Source of the DNA: Stentor coeruleus
Lineage: Eukaryota > Ciliophora > Heterotrichea > Heterotrichida > Stentoridae
Assembly (NCBI GenBank): GCA_001970955.1
Contig: MPUH01000029.1
Span: forward strand, 91,646-155,645
Length of the DNA stretch: 64,000 nt
Direction of reading: 5' to 3'
Shown here in pieces: positions 17,880 through 30,700 of the stretch; the stretch's first letter is position 1, and the number at the start of each line of letters is the position of its first letter. Position numbers and translations under genes: made by a program. The notes below the pieces were generated by a model. That model searched no databases. It had not been told where the DNA came from and saw nothing but the letters and a program-made list of their open reading frames with translations.

Positions 17880-20024
17880 ATGGATCCTGGTGCAATAATA
17901 AAGCCGAAATACTCAAACCGAGATTCGATCTTTAAAAAAAACCTCAATCGTGCCCCTGAAGCTCATAAAGTCCTTACAGATTATTTTATTCAAATAGAAG
18001 ATGTATCTAAAACAACCTTCATTGATGTGACAACTGGAGAAAATAATAAAAAGAATAAAGAACACTCACTTTCAAATGTATCTCATTTTACATATGCACT
18101 TGCTTTGCTAATTATAGGAATTGCTATTGGTATCATAGGATTTTTTCAAGCACTTTTAATCCAGTTTATATGGGAATTAAAAATTATATGTGCAAGCACT
18201 GACTATTATCTAGTTAATTTACTAATCTGGGTAATTATGTCTTTAATATTAACAACAACAGCTATGTTTTCAAGTAAATTTATCCCTTTATCAGTACAAG
18301 AAAGTGAAATTGGAGAAGTAAAAGCAGTGATTGCAGGAGTAAAAATCCCTGACTTTTTCTCAACTAAAACATTATTATACAAGCTTTTAACTGTTACACT
18401 TGCTTTAGGAGGTGGGCTAAGTATCGGTCGTGAAGGTGCTTTTATTCATATTTCTAGTATAATTTCAACAAAAATTATAAAAATCAAACCATTTAATTAC
18501 CTTTACAAAAATAAAACCTTACGCAATCAATTATTATCAGCATCTATTGCTGCAGGTCTTGCTTCAATTTATGGTAGTACAATAGGCGCTATGATGTTTA
18601 GTATTGAACTTTCTTCAAATTTATATGTGGTTAGTAATATGTGGAGAGCAGCTTTTTGTACTTTGTGTTGTTCAATAATCAGTCAATCTTTACAAGAATT
18701 AGATTGGCTTAGGATTGTAAAAAATGCCCATTTTAAAGTCTTGGAATTAAGCATGGATTTTTTTATTTTCGCATTGTTAGGACTATGTGCTGGGGTGTTA
18801 GGTATTGGTTTTATAAGACTTTCTGGGTTTTTGATAAAGAAAAGAATTGATATAGCTTATCCAAGGATTTATGGTAAATATAGATATACTATTATAGTAA
18901 CATTTATCACATCGATATTAGTGTATTCATTAGGGTATTTAAGGGTAAGAGATATTGATGTGATAAATGATATGTTTAAAGAGAATGTTAAAGGTGATGA
19001 TTGGGATAAGATGAATTTATTTGGGTCACTTTTTGTGTATGTTCTTATAAAATATATAGTCACAATTATTTCAACAAGTCTAGAACTTCCTGTTGGGGTC
19101 ATTTTCCCACTTCTTGCATGTGGTAGTGTATTAGGTAGGATGTTTGGAATCCTAGGAGAACACATAACAGGTAATAACTATTCCAATATCTACGCAGCAG
19201 TTGGCGCTGCCTCCTTAGTCTCATCTGTTACACATTCATTATCAATTTCAATTGTCGTTTATGCAATGACTGGAGAAATCCATTATCTAATCCCAATGAG
19301 TATATCTGTATTTATATCATATGGGACAAGTCGAATATTTTCTATATCATTTTATGATACAGTGCTTTTTATTAAGAATATTGCATATATACCTCTTATG
19401 CGTCCAGTTATGATATATACAAAAAGTAATTTTCCTTCAGGATCTGGAATACTTGATGGAAATGATGTTTGTTTTGCTAAAACTTTATGTGCTGAAGATA
19501 TAGCAAAAAATGATATACCATGTTTGAATCCAGACTCTAAATTAAGGGATTTGATTGACGCGATTTTTTTGTGTCCGATTTATATGGAAAGTATCCCTGT
19601 GATTAAAAACAATGGGTGTCTTTTATATGAAATCCATATAAAAAATGCTAAAAAATATATAATCAGTCGTTTGGAAGGAGAATCATTGAAGTATTCTAGT
19701 AATGCGAAAATTATTATTGAAAGGCTTAAAAAGAAAATTGTTGAGTTTAATGAAGGGTCTATGATTGAAATGGTTTTACCGTATAAAGGAGATTATTGGG
19801 ATTGTGAGGAAATTAAAAAAGTTTTGAATACGAGAATCAATTTGAGTTCTTCTGATTTGAGACTTGATGATGCACCTTTTGCTGTGGTTCATAGTATGAG
19901 TTTTAGGAAGATTCAACATATGTTTTTGATGCTCAATTTGAATTATGTGTTTGTCACACATAGAGGAGTTCTTATTGGAGCAATAATGAGAGATTCTTTC
20001 AGTTATGCTGAAAAGTTGAAATGA
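17880..20024 (+). CDS. CLC-family chloride channel
   Basis: A 714-residue CLC protein: a membrane domain (about 68-500) and a C-terminal pair of CBS-like regions (about 510-710). The second selectivity motif GREGA (183-187) keeps the gating Glu185. The first motif, GSGIPE in most CLCs, is diverged to ESEIGE (141-146). At the position of the proton glutamate of CLC exchangers (the second Glu of the EE pair) it has Leu244, in FSIELSS, as in the CLC-0/1/2 channels, which have Val. The pore Tyr segment FYDTVLFIKNIAYIP resembles CLC-2. I infer a chloride channel rather than a Cl-/H+ exchanger. Membrane location (plasma or vacuolar) is not determinable. Single exon, TGA stop. Confidence 0.92.
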   Translation: MDPGAIIKPKYSNRDSIFKKNLNRAPEAHKVLTDYFIQIEDVSKTTFIDVTTGENNKKNKEHSLSNVSHFTYALALLIIGIAIGIIGFFQALLIQFIWELKIICASTDYYLVNLLIWVIMSLILTTTAMFSSKFIPLSVQESEIGEVKAVIAGVKIPDFFSTKTLLYKLLTVTLALGGGLSIGREGAFIHISSIISTKIIKIKPFNYLYKNKTLRNQLLSASIAAGLASIYGSTIGAMMFSIELSSNLYVVSNMWRAAFCTLCCSIISQSLQELDWLRIVKNAHFKVLELSMDFFIFALLGLCAGVLGIGFIRLSGFLIKKRIDIAYPRIYGKYRYTIIVTFITSILVYSLGYLRVRDIDVINDMFKENVKGDDWDKMNLFGSLFVYVLIKYIVTIISTSLELPVGVIFPLLACGSVLGRMFGILGEHITGNNYSNIYAAVGAASLVSSVTHSLSISIVVYAMTGEIHYLIPMSISVFISYGTSRIFSISFYDTVLFIKNIAYIPLMRPVMIYTKSNFPSGSGILDGNDVCFAKTLCAEDIAKNDIPCLNPDSKLRDLIDAIFLCPIYMESIPVIKNNGCLLYEIHIKNAKKYIISRLEGESLKYSSNAKIIIERLKKKIVEFNEGSMIEMVLPYKGDYWDCEEIKKVLNTRINLSSSDLRLDDAPFAVVHSMSFRKIQHMFLMLNLNYVFVTHRGVLIGAIMRDSFSYAEKLK

Positions 20025-21772
20025 GAATTTAGCTCAAATATATGTTGGATATTAATTAAACATATGAAATTAGATTATTTAGCATGTGAAAAAAATTAAT
20101 TAACTACAACAATGTTTAAAAATAAAATGATATGGAAATTAGTATCTAGGATTATTTTTAATATTCAAATCATTCTGAACGAAAATTTACATAGTCTATA
20201 ATCATTAAGCATCTCAGCCAATAACCTAATCAAATTTATAACAAAATCTGTTTTTTATATAAAAATATTAAGCTTCTCAAACTGATTTTTTTCTTTAGAA
20301 TGCCATTTAAATATAATAATCAAAATTTCATGCATCTATTGTCTTGAGTTTATTTAAAAATACATTTTATATTTTTTTTTTTATTTAAAATACAGCTTTG
20401 GTTTAACCTTGCATTGCTTAATTTGAATTGTCATTTAAAAGACTTAGATTGCCTTATTATATTATTTTTTCCAAAAATCACTTTTATATATAATATAGCA
20501 TCATTAATAATATTTACTATATACTAATATAGACAACTTCGATTTTACCATAATTTTAATTATTTATGAATTGAGATATCGAACTACAAGTTTAAAAAAA
20601 TATTTACTCAAAGGTTAAAGCTTTATAGACTACACATTAAGTTTAATATCTTTATTATTATTCAAAGAGTATTATGAAAAATAATTATTATCATATAATA
20701 GATGAATTAAATAGTAAAGAAGATATCCTAGAGCTTAAAAAGTTCGCATATCATACATCAAATAAAGGATTTTATATATAAAAATGATATGTTTTTTTTT
20801 ACTTTAAGAATAAGTAACTCCTAATCTATCAAAAAGCCTATTATACCAGAAGCTATAGTTGGTTCAAGGGTGATATGGATAGAAAAGAAAATAGTAACTA
20901 TTAGATTTGATGAGATTAATGGGGTACTTGATGAGATTCTTGTTAAAATGAGGGTTGAGAAACTTCATAAAACTAAGATTTTAGCTAGGTATTTTTTAGT
21001 GATTTTGATTCAAATCAAGGATTATCTATTTCTGATTCAGAATCCTTTTTAAACTCTTTTACATTGAAATTTTGCGATAAGTAAAAAATTATTTGCCAGG
21101 CAGGTTTTTTATTGAATCTGAAGGCGTATATAATAAATATATATATTTTTTATAGTCTAAAAATCCCAAATTCTTATAAAAATTATGTTAAAATATGCGA
21201 ATTTACGACAAATTCAGCTTTTTTACATAAAAGCATCGTCTCAGCGTATCAGAATCCTAGAAAAATCCTTAAAGACCCATTTGTATTTTTTTAAGTAAAT
21301 ACTTCACAGACTTGAAAGTTTGCATCAATGAGGAAGTCAATAGTATTTTAGATTCTATCTATAAAAAACTAAGTAAAATCAAAAGCGAGATCATAAAATC
21401 TGTGGCAAATACCATCAAGATTTTAAAGTCTAAGTAAAATTCTCAATATTCTACCAAGTAGTAACTAAAGCTAATGCTCAGCTTCATAGATCATGACTGG
21501 GATATATAAAACCTAGTAATCTACTCTTTACTTAAATTCAACTACATGAATTTCCTTAATTCAATAAAAATCCTCTACACAAAGTTCATGACCTTCTCAG
21601 TATCCTCAGAATCTATTTTCAAAGTTGCATCAAAATTTCTTATATCAACCGAAGATTTTATTAAAGGTATAAACTAAACCTAAATTTTACAAATAAAAAA
21701 ACGATTAAGTTTATATAATCAAACCTAAAAATAACAAATTCAAGTAATAAAGATAATTATATAATCTTTGAA
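20025..21772. other. Long intergenic region with decayed coding fragments
   Basis: The first 600 bases show no gene. From about 20674 to 21690 the plus strand carries short protein-like pieces in changing frames separated by stops: 20674-20781 (starts MKNNYYHIIDELNSKEDI), 20837-21052 (includes WIEKKIVTIRFDEINGVLDE), 21304-21438 (includes INEEVNSILDSIYKKLSKIK) and 21544-21678. No 15-nt intron set joins them. I read this as a possible degraded coiled-coil gene of unknown family; chance open frames remain possible. Confidence 0.35.
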
Positions 21773-22099
21773 TTAATTAACAAGTCTCCATCTTTCAAGT
21801 TCGAAGTCGACGATGTTTACAAGTTTTATAGGTGGTTTTTGTTGAAAATCATAGTTAATAAAATCATCAGTTAAAGTAACTCGGCTTTTATTGATGATAT
21901 TTTTATGATAGTTTAAGTATCTGGGGGAAACTTTGAGATCTAGAATTCTTGATGGGCTTGTTGAGAAGTTATAAGTTCCTTTAGTAAGAGTAGTAAAGAT
22001 ATGTAAAGGCTTTTTTGTTGAAGTCACCATACTATGGTTCTTTGAGTGGAAAGGGTTTTTCCTTAAAGGGGGAAAGCGGCTTATGTTTTTTGAGTCCAT
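21773..22099 (-). CDS. Small hypothetical basic protein
   Basis: A 108-residue basic protein beginning MDSKNISRFPPLRKNPF, with no signal peptide, membrane span or known motif. The C-terminus ends in NIVDFELERWRLVN. Composition is mixed and codon-like rather than low-complexity, which favours a real gene, but nothing else supports it. Function unknown. Confidence 0.5.
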   Translation of the reverse strand: MDSKNISRFPPLRKNPFHSKNHSMVTSTKKPLHIFTTLTKGTYNFSTSPSRILDLKVSPRYLNYHKNIINKSRVTLTDDFINYDFQQKPPIKLVNIVDFELERWRLVN

Positions 22100-22932
22100 T
22101 TATAATACTTAAAGTTTTTGTGTTAAAGATATTTAGAATCAAAATACTCTTTTTTATTTACTTGTGATTTTGATGTTGAAATAACTTTATGGATAAATAT
22201 AATAAGATGTGTATAATAATGAAATTTATATATAATTTTATTATACTTTCATTACTGTGATATAATTAATTAAATGATTATCTTCATCATATAAATCATA
22301 GGTATTAGATATTGTAGAGTATTCTGCAGATATAAGGAAATATTAAATCTATAGATTTATCTAAAATTTTCCTTTTTAACAACTGGATTTTCTACTAAAA
22401 TCAAAGATAAAATATATAATAACCTTATTTGTATGATGATCTGTTTTTAACACCTTAGCAAAAGAAAACTTAAAATAACTGTTCATCTGATAATAAGTTT
22501 ATAGATAAAAGCGTATATTTTCCTGAATAATTCTATGAGTTTTTGTTTTTGAATTCAGCTATAAAAAAGTATATTTTTAAAGCTTTTTCCCCTGTTACCA
22601 TTTATTCTAAAGAATTCTACAGCTTTAAAGTATTTTAATTTCTCACGCTTGGAATAGCAATTATTTCTTAATTTCTCGCTACTACTGTCCATATGCTAGT
22701 TACTCCTTCATTTTTCATTTACTTTATCAAATTGTTCATAAGCATCTATAGCTTTATCAATATTCCATTCTTATTCAAAAGCATTAGACTTCTTTAAAAT
22801 GAATTGCAACACCGAAAAAGTCAAGTTTTCATTAAAAAAGTCAATTTTAATACACTTAAGACCTTTTCTCATACCAAAAGTCTAACATATCTATTAAAAA
22901 CTCAAATTCTAAAGAAATATGATTTTACTAAC
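22100..22932. other. Intergenic region with possible TPR gene remnant
   Basis: AT-rich. On the minus strand between about 22800 and 22560 one frame, interrupted by stops, reads WNIDKAIDAYEQFDKVNEK and, further on, NNCYSKREKLKYFKAVEFF. The first piece resembles the TPR helices of alpha-SNAP, where an IDKAI-x-x-YEQ segment occurs. Taken together this may be a decayed alpha-SNAP-like copy. No intact gene here. Confidence 0.35.
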
Positions 22933-23985
22933 TTAAACGACTGGGTAAGATGGTTGCTTGTTAATGCCACAAACACCAGGTCCGCTTGAGATTTCGATTT
23001 CAATATATCCTTCCATACCCCATGAAGCACCCCAAGAGTTCTTAACAATCCAATAAGGAGGTGAAGCAGTTGTATCATAACCAACAATAAGCACACCATG
23101 ATCAAGATTGGTTCCACAGTTCTTAGTAACAACTCCAGACTTATAAAGTTGCCAAGCATTTTGATCAGCTTCAACAGCAATTGATACTGGTTGTTGAGCT
23201 ACAGCATTCTGAAGAGCAGTTGGGTTATTAGCAGTAACATCAGTATAAGTTGAAATTGTAGCGGCAACTTGTGCAGCTTTAGTCTTGTTACAAATTCCAT
23301 CTTTAGCAGTGTATGGGTAATTAGCTTCAGTTGTAATACCCTTATTAGCAATGATATATTTGAAACCATCATCCATAAGTCCTCCATTACATCCCATATT
23401 ACCTTGAGCTCTTGAACAATCAACAAGTTGTTGTTCTGAAAGGGATACTAAAGTATGGCCGGCAAGAAACCATGCACCTTCGACTGAACCGGTGGTAGAG
23501 AAAGCCCAGCATGATCCACATTGACCTTGATTTTTCACTGGGGTAACAGCACCTTTAGTTCTCCAATCAACTGAAGTTGGGGCAGTTAAACCTTCAAAAG
23601 TTTCACCATTTTCTGATTGTCTCTCTGGGAATCTATGGGTTAAGTATTTGCTTCTGAATTCAATAAAGTCCATATCGGCAAATTCATTGACACCCAAAAC
23701 CATTGTATCGCCCATTGAATTGAAAACTCTAATGTAAGCGAGATTATCACGGAATATTCTGAATCTGTGAGTGAATTCTTCTTCTGTGGCATAAACTTTG
23801 TTGTAAATAGCCATGAATTCATGGAACTCATGTTCCTCAGCATTAAGGATTGACATGAATTTATTGTCGTTACTTCTTACTATAGCTACTGTTCCAATGA
23901 TACAGGCCATGGCTACAACGCCGATTATGGCAATGGTTGACTTTTTCCATCCGCTGGTGCGGTTTTCGTTATAGCTACCCAACAT
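22933..23985 (-). CDS. Cathepsin L-like cysteine protease
   Basis: Intact papain-family (C1A) protease of 350 aa. A hydrophobic segment at 17-36 is preceded by charged residues and acts as signal anchor or uncleaved signal. An I29 inhibitor propeptide (about 53-110) shows an ERFNIN-type helix (EEFTHRFRIFRDN). The mature domain starts near TSVDWR (137). The catalytic set is complete: oxyanion Gln153, Cys159 in QCGSCWAF, His296 in LDHGVLIVGY and Asn316 in KNSWG. The disulfide motifs GCNGG and the C-terminal Cys are present. It is expected to act in the acidic lysosomal or food-vacuole system. Codons are more G/C-ending than in neighbours, which may mean high expression. Single exon. Confidence 0.95.
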   Translation of the reverse strand: MLGSYNENRTSGWKKSTIAIIGVVAMACIIGTVAIVRSNDNKFMSILNAEEHEFHEFMAIYNKVYATEEEFTHRFRIFRDNLAYIRVFNSMGDTMVLGVNEFADMDFIEFRSKYLTHRFPERQSENGETFEGLTAPTSVDWRTKGAVTPVKNQGQCGSCWAFSTTGSVEGAWFLAGHTLVSLSEQQLVDCSRAQGNMGCNGGLMDDGFKYIIANKGITTEANYPYTAKDGICNKTKAAQVAATISTYTDVTANNPTALQNAVAQQPVSIAVEADQNAWQLYKSGVVTKNCGTNLDHGVLIVGYDTTASPPYWIVKNSWGASWGMEGYIEIEISSGPGVCGINKQPSYPVV

Positions 23986-24730
23986 TTATAATAAAGTCTC
24001 CAAAAAAATGGCAAAAATGCTTGTTTGAAAATATGCACTTTTTATTAGAGAGTAATGTTTTTTTTTGTGTGCTAATGAAAGATTTGGCTTGAAAGAAGAG
24101 GATTTGGAATTTGGTTTGAATTGTGGTAAAAGATTTTGCTTTTAAGAGAAGTTAGGATATGGAAAAATTTTGATAAGTTTAGAAGAATAAGTTCATGCTG
24201 TTTTTAGTTTAGAAAAAGTTGTTTAATGCTTTATGATACTTTTAGGTTAATTAGAATTAGAAAATATTGTATCAGAATGATTTTTTTTACCTTTTTGAAA
24301 TAGTATTATTTTCACCTGATATTAGCAAGTATGGGCGACTTTTTGTACTTAGAGTTTGCTTTTTTTCTTAATTTTTTGGTATTTAATTTTTCCTATGAGA
24401 TTTTTTCCACAATTTCTTGTTGAACTCATTTAGATTACATACAGATAACTGTTTAGTTTATATAAATTACACAATCCATCATCAAAAAAAAATTCTTATC
24501 CTTTTTACTATTTTTAAACCCTTACTAAAATCCTATCTCTTCCTAAATTCCAAGCTACAGCCATCAATACAAAACTAATTTAAAACTACCCGCCTCCCAT
24601 AAAAAAATCACAACCCAACATGCAAAAGTCTCACCCAAAAAACCCTAAAACCAAAAAAATCCACTAAAACTTACCATTTCTTACAAACCTTTCCCCCCAC
24701 ATTTCATTATATCATCTAAAAATACACAAT
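23986..24730. other. Divergent intergenic region
   Basis: Between the minus-strand protease and plus-strand DNA-PKcs. Plus-strand composition changes from G/T-rich (24040-24280) to A/C-rich and G-poor (24480-24730), matching two opposed 5' flanks. No gene recognised. Confidence 0.55.
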
Positions 24731-27700
24731 ATGGAAAGGCGCGTAGAAGAATTACTAAACACTTTGCACTCATTAACATTTACCGACCCAGAGTCCATAA
24801 TCGATGAAATCCGGGCAATAGTTCTAAGCCCTAACCTTTCTATGCCCTCCATGGCTTTTTTTTCATCAAAACTGCTCAATTCTGAGGTGTCTCTTCTTCA
24901 GTTCATTCTAAAAAACCGAACCGATTCAGATAGACTCATATGGAAAACTATGAGTAATGCCCTTTCTCTAGTCTCTGACTACATACGCGAAAGAGGAAAT
25001 CGTATAAATGAATATGTTATAGAAATCAAAGAAGTCTGCCTTCAATTAATGGCTTCAAGTACTAAATCTAGCCTTGTAAAAGAAGCAGCATTAAGACCTT
25101 TAATTAAACTCATTGAAGTTTTTTCACCTAATAAACTCAAATTAATCATCGACCCAACTGAACTTTTTATTGTGTTATTAGAAAGCAAATTGAAATATGA
25201 GGAAAGAACTATGGGGTCAACTTTAAAAGGGGCGATTTTTAATATGCTTGGCATGCTTGTGAGTAGTTTTGAAAATGAATTACAGGATAAGATTGAAGAA
25301 TTACAGATACTAATGATTATAAAATTACGTGAAGAATTACATAAAGGGCCGAAAACTGAAGAAAAAACCTTAGCTGGTTTACTTAAAGGTATGGCATCAG
25401 GGCTTAAGGTATTTCGATATGATAAAAACCAATTAAAAGATATTTTTATATATGTCAAAGCACTTTTAACACCTTTAAAAGTTGGGAATTACGTTGTTTC
25501 GAAAGCGAGTTTGAAAGTGTTATCTGAGAATGCTGAGATGTTTAAAGAGTTTATTAGAGAATATAGTGTTGAGGTTATAAGGACACTTTTTGATATAAAT
25601 AAATTGTCTAATCACAAGGTGAAAATACTTGTACAAGAAACTACAGAAAGATGCTTATCGGTACTTTCGGATAGTTTACAGGAAAATTATGATAAATATA
25701 CTTTTGATTATATTATCAAAATGCTTAATATGCAAATTAATTCTAAGTCACAAGAGGTTTTACAGAGTACTATAAGGTATTTAGGGGTTTTTAGTTCGGC
25801 AATATCTAAGATTCAAGGGGAAGCATATTTAAAAGGGATTTTAGAAACTATTATGGAGTTAGGGACGAATGCGATTAGTAGTGAGGATGAACATACTGAT
25901 TTTAAAAGCATGTTTACATTACAGAAAAAACTCTCTTCGCTTTTATTAGCGTATTCTGATATTGCTAGGAATATGAATTCAATCCCAGAATCTGCTCTTC
26001 TACACTTTTCTGATGTAGCATTTGAAATATTCAAACGAAATATAAAAATTCATAAAAGATACCGACAGAGAATGTATAACTCAATAGCTCAGCTTTTTGC
26101 ATCTTTGCACTTACATCATGAAAAATTTATCCCATGGTTTAGAGTTTTTATAGCAAAATCAATGAAACAGTTATTAGAAATCCCTGAAGAGTTCATAGAT
26201 TCAAGCAATAGAATTGAATTAGCAAGTAAACTATGGACTGGAATATTTCAGCAAGAGTGTCTTAACGAAATTATCCTTGATGATATGGCTCAAGAAATAG
26301 GTTCTTTTTTCTATCATCAGATATCAACCCTAGAATTATCATATTCAATAAATTCAGGCGAATTAAAAGCTGAAAACTCCGAAGACCAGCAGCTTCTTTT
26401 CCAAGCAAGTGAATTCGCCCAGCTTTTCCTACCAAAAATCGGTAAACGTCTGACAATGTGGGTTATGCCGTACATCAACATCCTAAGCAAAAAAATCACA
26501 GAACTTCCATTTCTCCCATCTTTATACATTTTCATCAAAGTATCATTTCAAATCTATGAAGTTTCCAACTATAGCGAAAGTGACCTTCAAAGCAAGTCAA
26601 CATTAGGAAATCTTTTAAAATTTATCTTCAAAAAAATGCAAAGTTTCCAAGATGCTCTTCTAAGCAGTTGTATCGAAGTATGCTTAGCAGCACCAATATG
26701 TATAGTCTATAGTGATAATATTAACATGTTATCTTTATTTGAACCTATAATATTACAAGCTTTGACATTAGGTTTAAGCCATTTACCATTAGCCCATAGT
26801 GTAATTTCAGTTCTAAATGCATGGAGAGCATCAATTCCTATAAAAGCTTTCGAAGAAATTCTACCAAAAATTCTCCCAGCTTTATCCCCATATTTGACTT
26901 TAAATAAAATCACACAAGAAGTTCAAGGTCAAGTCGAAGATCAACTTGCCAGACAAAAGAAAAAAAATATTGCTTATAGAATTGTTAAATTCCTTGGATC
27001 ACTTGGAGGTGCATGTCATTATCTAGTAAGCGCACAAAACACGGAATTGCATTTAGCTTGGGATTCACAACCAAGACTTCAAATGAAAATCAGATTTAAT
27101 TTGAAGTATTTAGAAATTGACTTTGATAAAATCTTACCAAGGGTTATTCATTTAGCTGAAAAAAGCAGTGATAAAAAAACTAAAATCATATCTTGTGAAC
27201 TTTTACATGCTTTAATATTATATATGCTTGGGAAAAAAACACAAGTTGACTTTAATTTTGCCAAGATTTATAATAATGTGTTCCCTGTTGTTTATAAATT
27301 AGCTACTGATGTTGAATTAATTATAAGACAGATGTTTGAACCTTTATCAAAACAATTGGTTAGATGGTTTGCTAGGTCTTTTAGTTATGAGAATCCAGAG
27401 ACTATGGCTTTATTAGATGCATTGGTTGATGGTGTATGTAATCAATCGAATAATATGCAAAGGGTTTTAGCTTCAGAATGTATTGGGGAATTTTGTAGAG
27501 ATGTAATTATGTATAATTCGAATTCGATTGCTAATTTCAAGTCAGCTTTTAGAAGGGTGCAAGCTTTGTCAAACCATCCACAGAGTGAAAAACGTAGAGG
27601 GGCGATTATGTGCTTGAAGAAAATTTTGGCCCCGTTAAGTTTGAATGAAGTACTGATTGATAGGTTTTTACTTGAATTTGCCCATGTTGTATTTGTGACA

Positions 27701-30700
27701 ACTCGGCTTTCTCATTATGATAAATCATCGGAAGAAACGCTAGATTACTGCAAAACCACTCTTAACGATCTCAAAGCATTACTTGAAAACAAATTCTCAG
27801 TCTTCTGCGTAAGTAACGACAAAAGAACTTATCACAAAGATCTCTTCAGTTTACTTGAATGGTTATGGGAACAATGTAAACGTCCAGAAAGAGTAGCTAG
27901 AAAGTTCGCCCAAGACTACTGGAAAACTTTATCAATAATATCAAAATACAATCTAAATGCTTGGAAAAGTCCAGAAAACTGTCAAAAAGACTTGGAAGAT
28001 GTTAAAAAAAGTACTACAAACATTCAAGGGGCTATTGATTTTGTTTTATGGAGTAGTGAATGTGGTGTAAGAGAATGGAACGGAGAAGAACTTGAAAAGA
28101 AAATATCAGAGTTTCTAGAAAATGATAAAAAAGATGAAGATATCATTGAAGCTTTACGAACATTAAAAGTCTTAATAAAATACGTAGAATTTTACCCTCA
28201 TCCACAAGTAAACCAAGATTTCCTATTGAAATTCCTCTTAACTCCTAATAAAATAGGGTTTTTCCCTGGGGCAGAAAGCCAAGAATTTATTGTGTTATAC
28301 GATAAACTAAGTGCAAAAGTTATAAATTTCCTAATAAACCAAGGGGTTAAAGCTGAAAATATACTAAAAATATGGGAAACCGCATATTTCCCAACAGAAC
28401 GTTTACAAAAAACAGGTCTTAAAGGGTTGACAGCTTTGCTTGAAAGCCAGACCCTTTTAAAAACCCCAGTTTTACAAAAAGTTACAGAGGAATTTGCTAA
28501 AAACATGGAAAATTCTCTAATATCCAAAGATTCTCACGAGGCCAGAAAAGGGAAAAACCAATTAGAATTTTTTTTGAAAACCAAAATTGAAGAAAAACAG
28601 CTGAGAACAGTTTTAGCTAATTCTAAGCTTTTTCAATCAAATAGCGAAATACTCTATGAGTATATGTCAAGAAACATGGAATCAGGATTTGGGGTTTTTA
28701 TAAACAGTATGGCTGGAAAACCTGAAAAAATGTTTGAGTTTCTAGTACCATTTTTAGAAAAAGCTAAAAGGCTTATTGAAGCTAAAGAAGTTAATTTGAC
28801 GATATTTTTGAAGAATTTTATTAAACAGACTACACCTTTATTTGCTACTTTGGCACTCGTACCATCACCAGAGTTTAGTATGGGAATTATACGTGCGTAT
28901 TGTATTTTTATGGAAATGGCTAAAGATTTATCTATTTTTAATGAGGGTTTACATGAACTTCAGAATAATGAGTTTTTTAACCACCTTGTTACTTTACTTG
29001 AAAAGTTTATGGCAAGAGATCAAGCATTCAATGTAAAAAAAGAATCTTTTCATTTGTATGCGATATCCTGGGAGTTCTATGGTATTGAAATCTATAAAAA
29101 ACTAAAACCATTGTTTTTCGAAATCCAAAACCAGTATTTTCTCCCATCAACCCAAAACCTTCAGCCATCTAAAGAAACAAATGATTTTGAGATCATGTCC
29201 CGATCATTTTTTGAACTTTTTAATCGTATTCCTACACTTAATAATCTTGAACTTCTTCATACACTTATTAGAGAAGATAAAAGTCTTTATGAAAAAGAAC
29301 TCAATCAAATCACAATGGTTTTAATTAAAAAAGTCGTAGCCGAAGGCTACGAAACAACTTTTCAAACGTTAATAGAAATGTTTTATGATCCAAATACAGA
29401 TAAAGGGATAATTGATAATTTACGTTGGGGGATTGCAAAAAGAATTCTAATCCCAATGATTGATTATGCAGATGAGCTTATGATAGAAAAACTTATGATA
29501 TATTGTACCCAACAAATGATAGGGAAAATAACAGAGATAAAATTCACAGAAATCTATGATTCGAAAGAGTATCTTTTTAGACTTAGGGAAAAAACTTGGA
29601 TTTTGCTTATTTTCGAAAGGTTTTTTGCTAAACTTCCATCAAATAGACTTAAAGAAAATGTTCATAAAGCTCTTTATGGGCCTGGGTCTCAAGGAAATGA
29701 ATTAACTAAACAGATAATTGTTTTTTGTAGTAAATATAGAAAAGAAAGACCTGAAAAATATGAATTAATTGATTCTATAAGCGCTAGTTCAGATTATATA
29801 AGACAATTTTGTTGTGCTGCATATTCATGTTTATTAACATGTATTAGGAAAACTCAAAGCCAAGAAAAAGTTTATGTGAATTATCTTTTTAGAGATCAAA
29901 ACTGGAAGATTTTGTTAGAAGAAAAAGAGGATTTTGGATTTAAACCACAGACTTTGTTTGTAAAAACAGAAAAGAAACTAGAAATTGTTGATGAACCTAA
30001 GAAATTATCTTATGTTTATTTATCATCTTCATTGTTTTCACAACAAGCAACTACAATTAGAGCTCAGAAGAAAATTATAGTTGAAAATAATGATGAAGAC
30101 GAAGAAAAAAGTAATGTTTTCTTGGAAGCTGATGAGTTGAACACCTTGACAATTATGAAACCTTTGATTGAAGTTATTGAAAGGATGGAGAACTTATTTG
30201 CTGATTCACAGGAAATGCCACAATGGATGCAATGCCTTCATAGCGACCTAAGCAACAATTCCAACTTTTTAGCAATACGGCTTTTTATAATCAAAATTAT
30301 ATTAAACCGTCCTCAAAGCTTTAAAAAATGGGCTGATCTCTGGTTAGGCCCAATTTGCACAGTCATGAGTGGTAACAACGGTGGAACAGGTCTCCATTAT
30401 TTTCTCCGAGATGTTTGCACTTTATTTCTTTATGACTGGGACAACATCTCAATAAAAAATAAAGAAAAAGAAGCAGGTAAATTCTTAAACTATCTAGTCA
30501 AAGTTGGTGGTGATCTTAACAAAGAAATATTTGAATCTAACATAAAACTCATAACTGAACTTATCGCAAAATGGAAAGTCCCACTTGAACATAGACTTAT
30601 TGATGGTATGTTAAAAAAACAACTAAAAGATGATGATAATAAAATCTCATACATATGGAAACTTTTTGGTATAATAATCTATGGCTCAGCTATTGACAAC

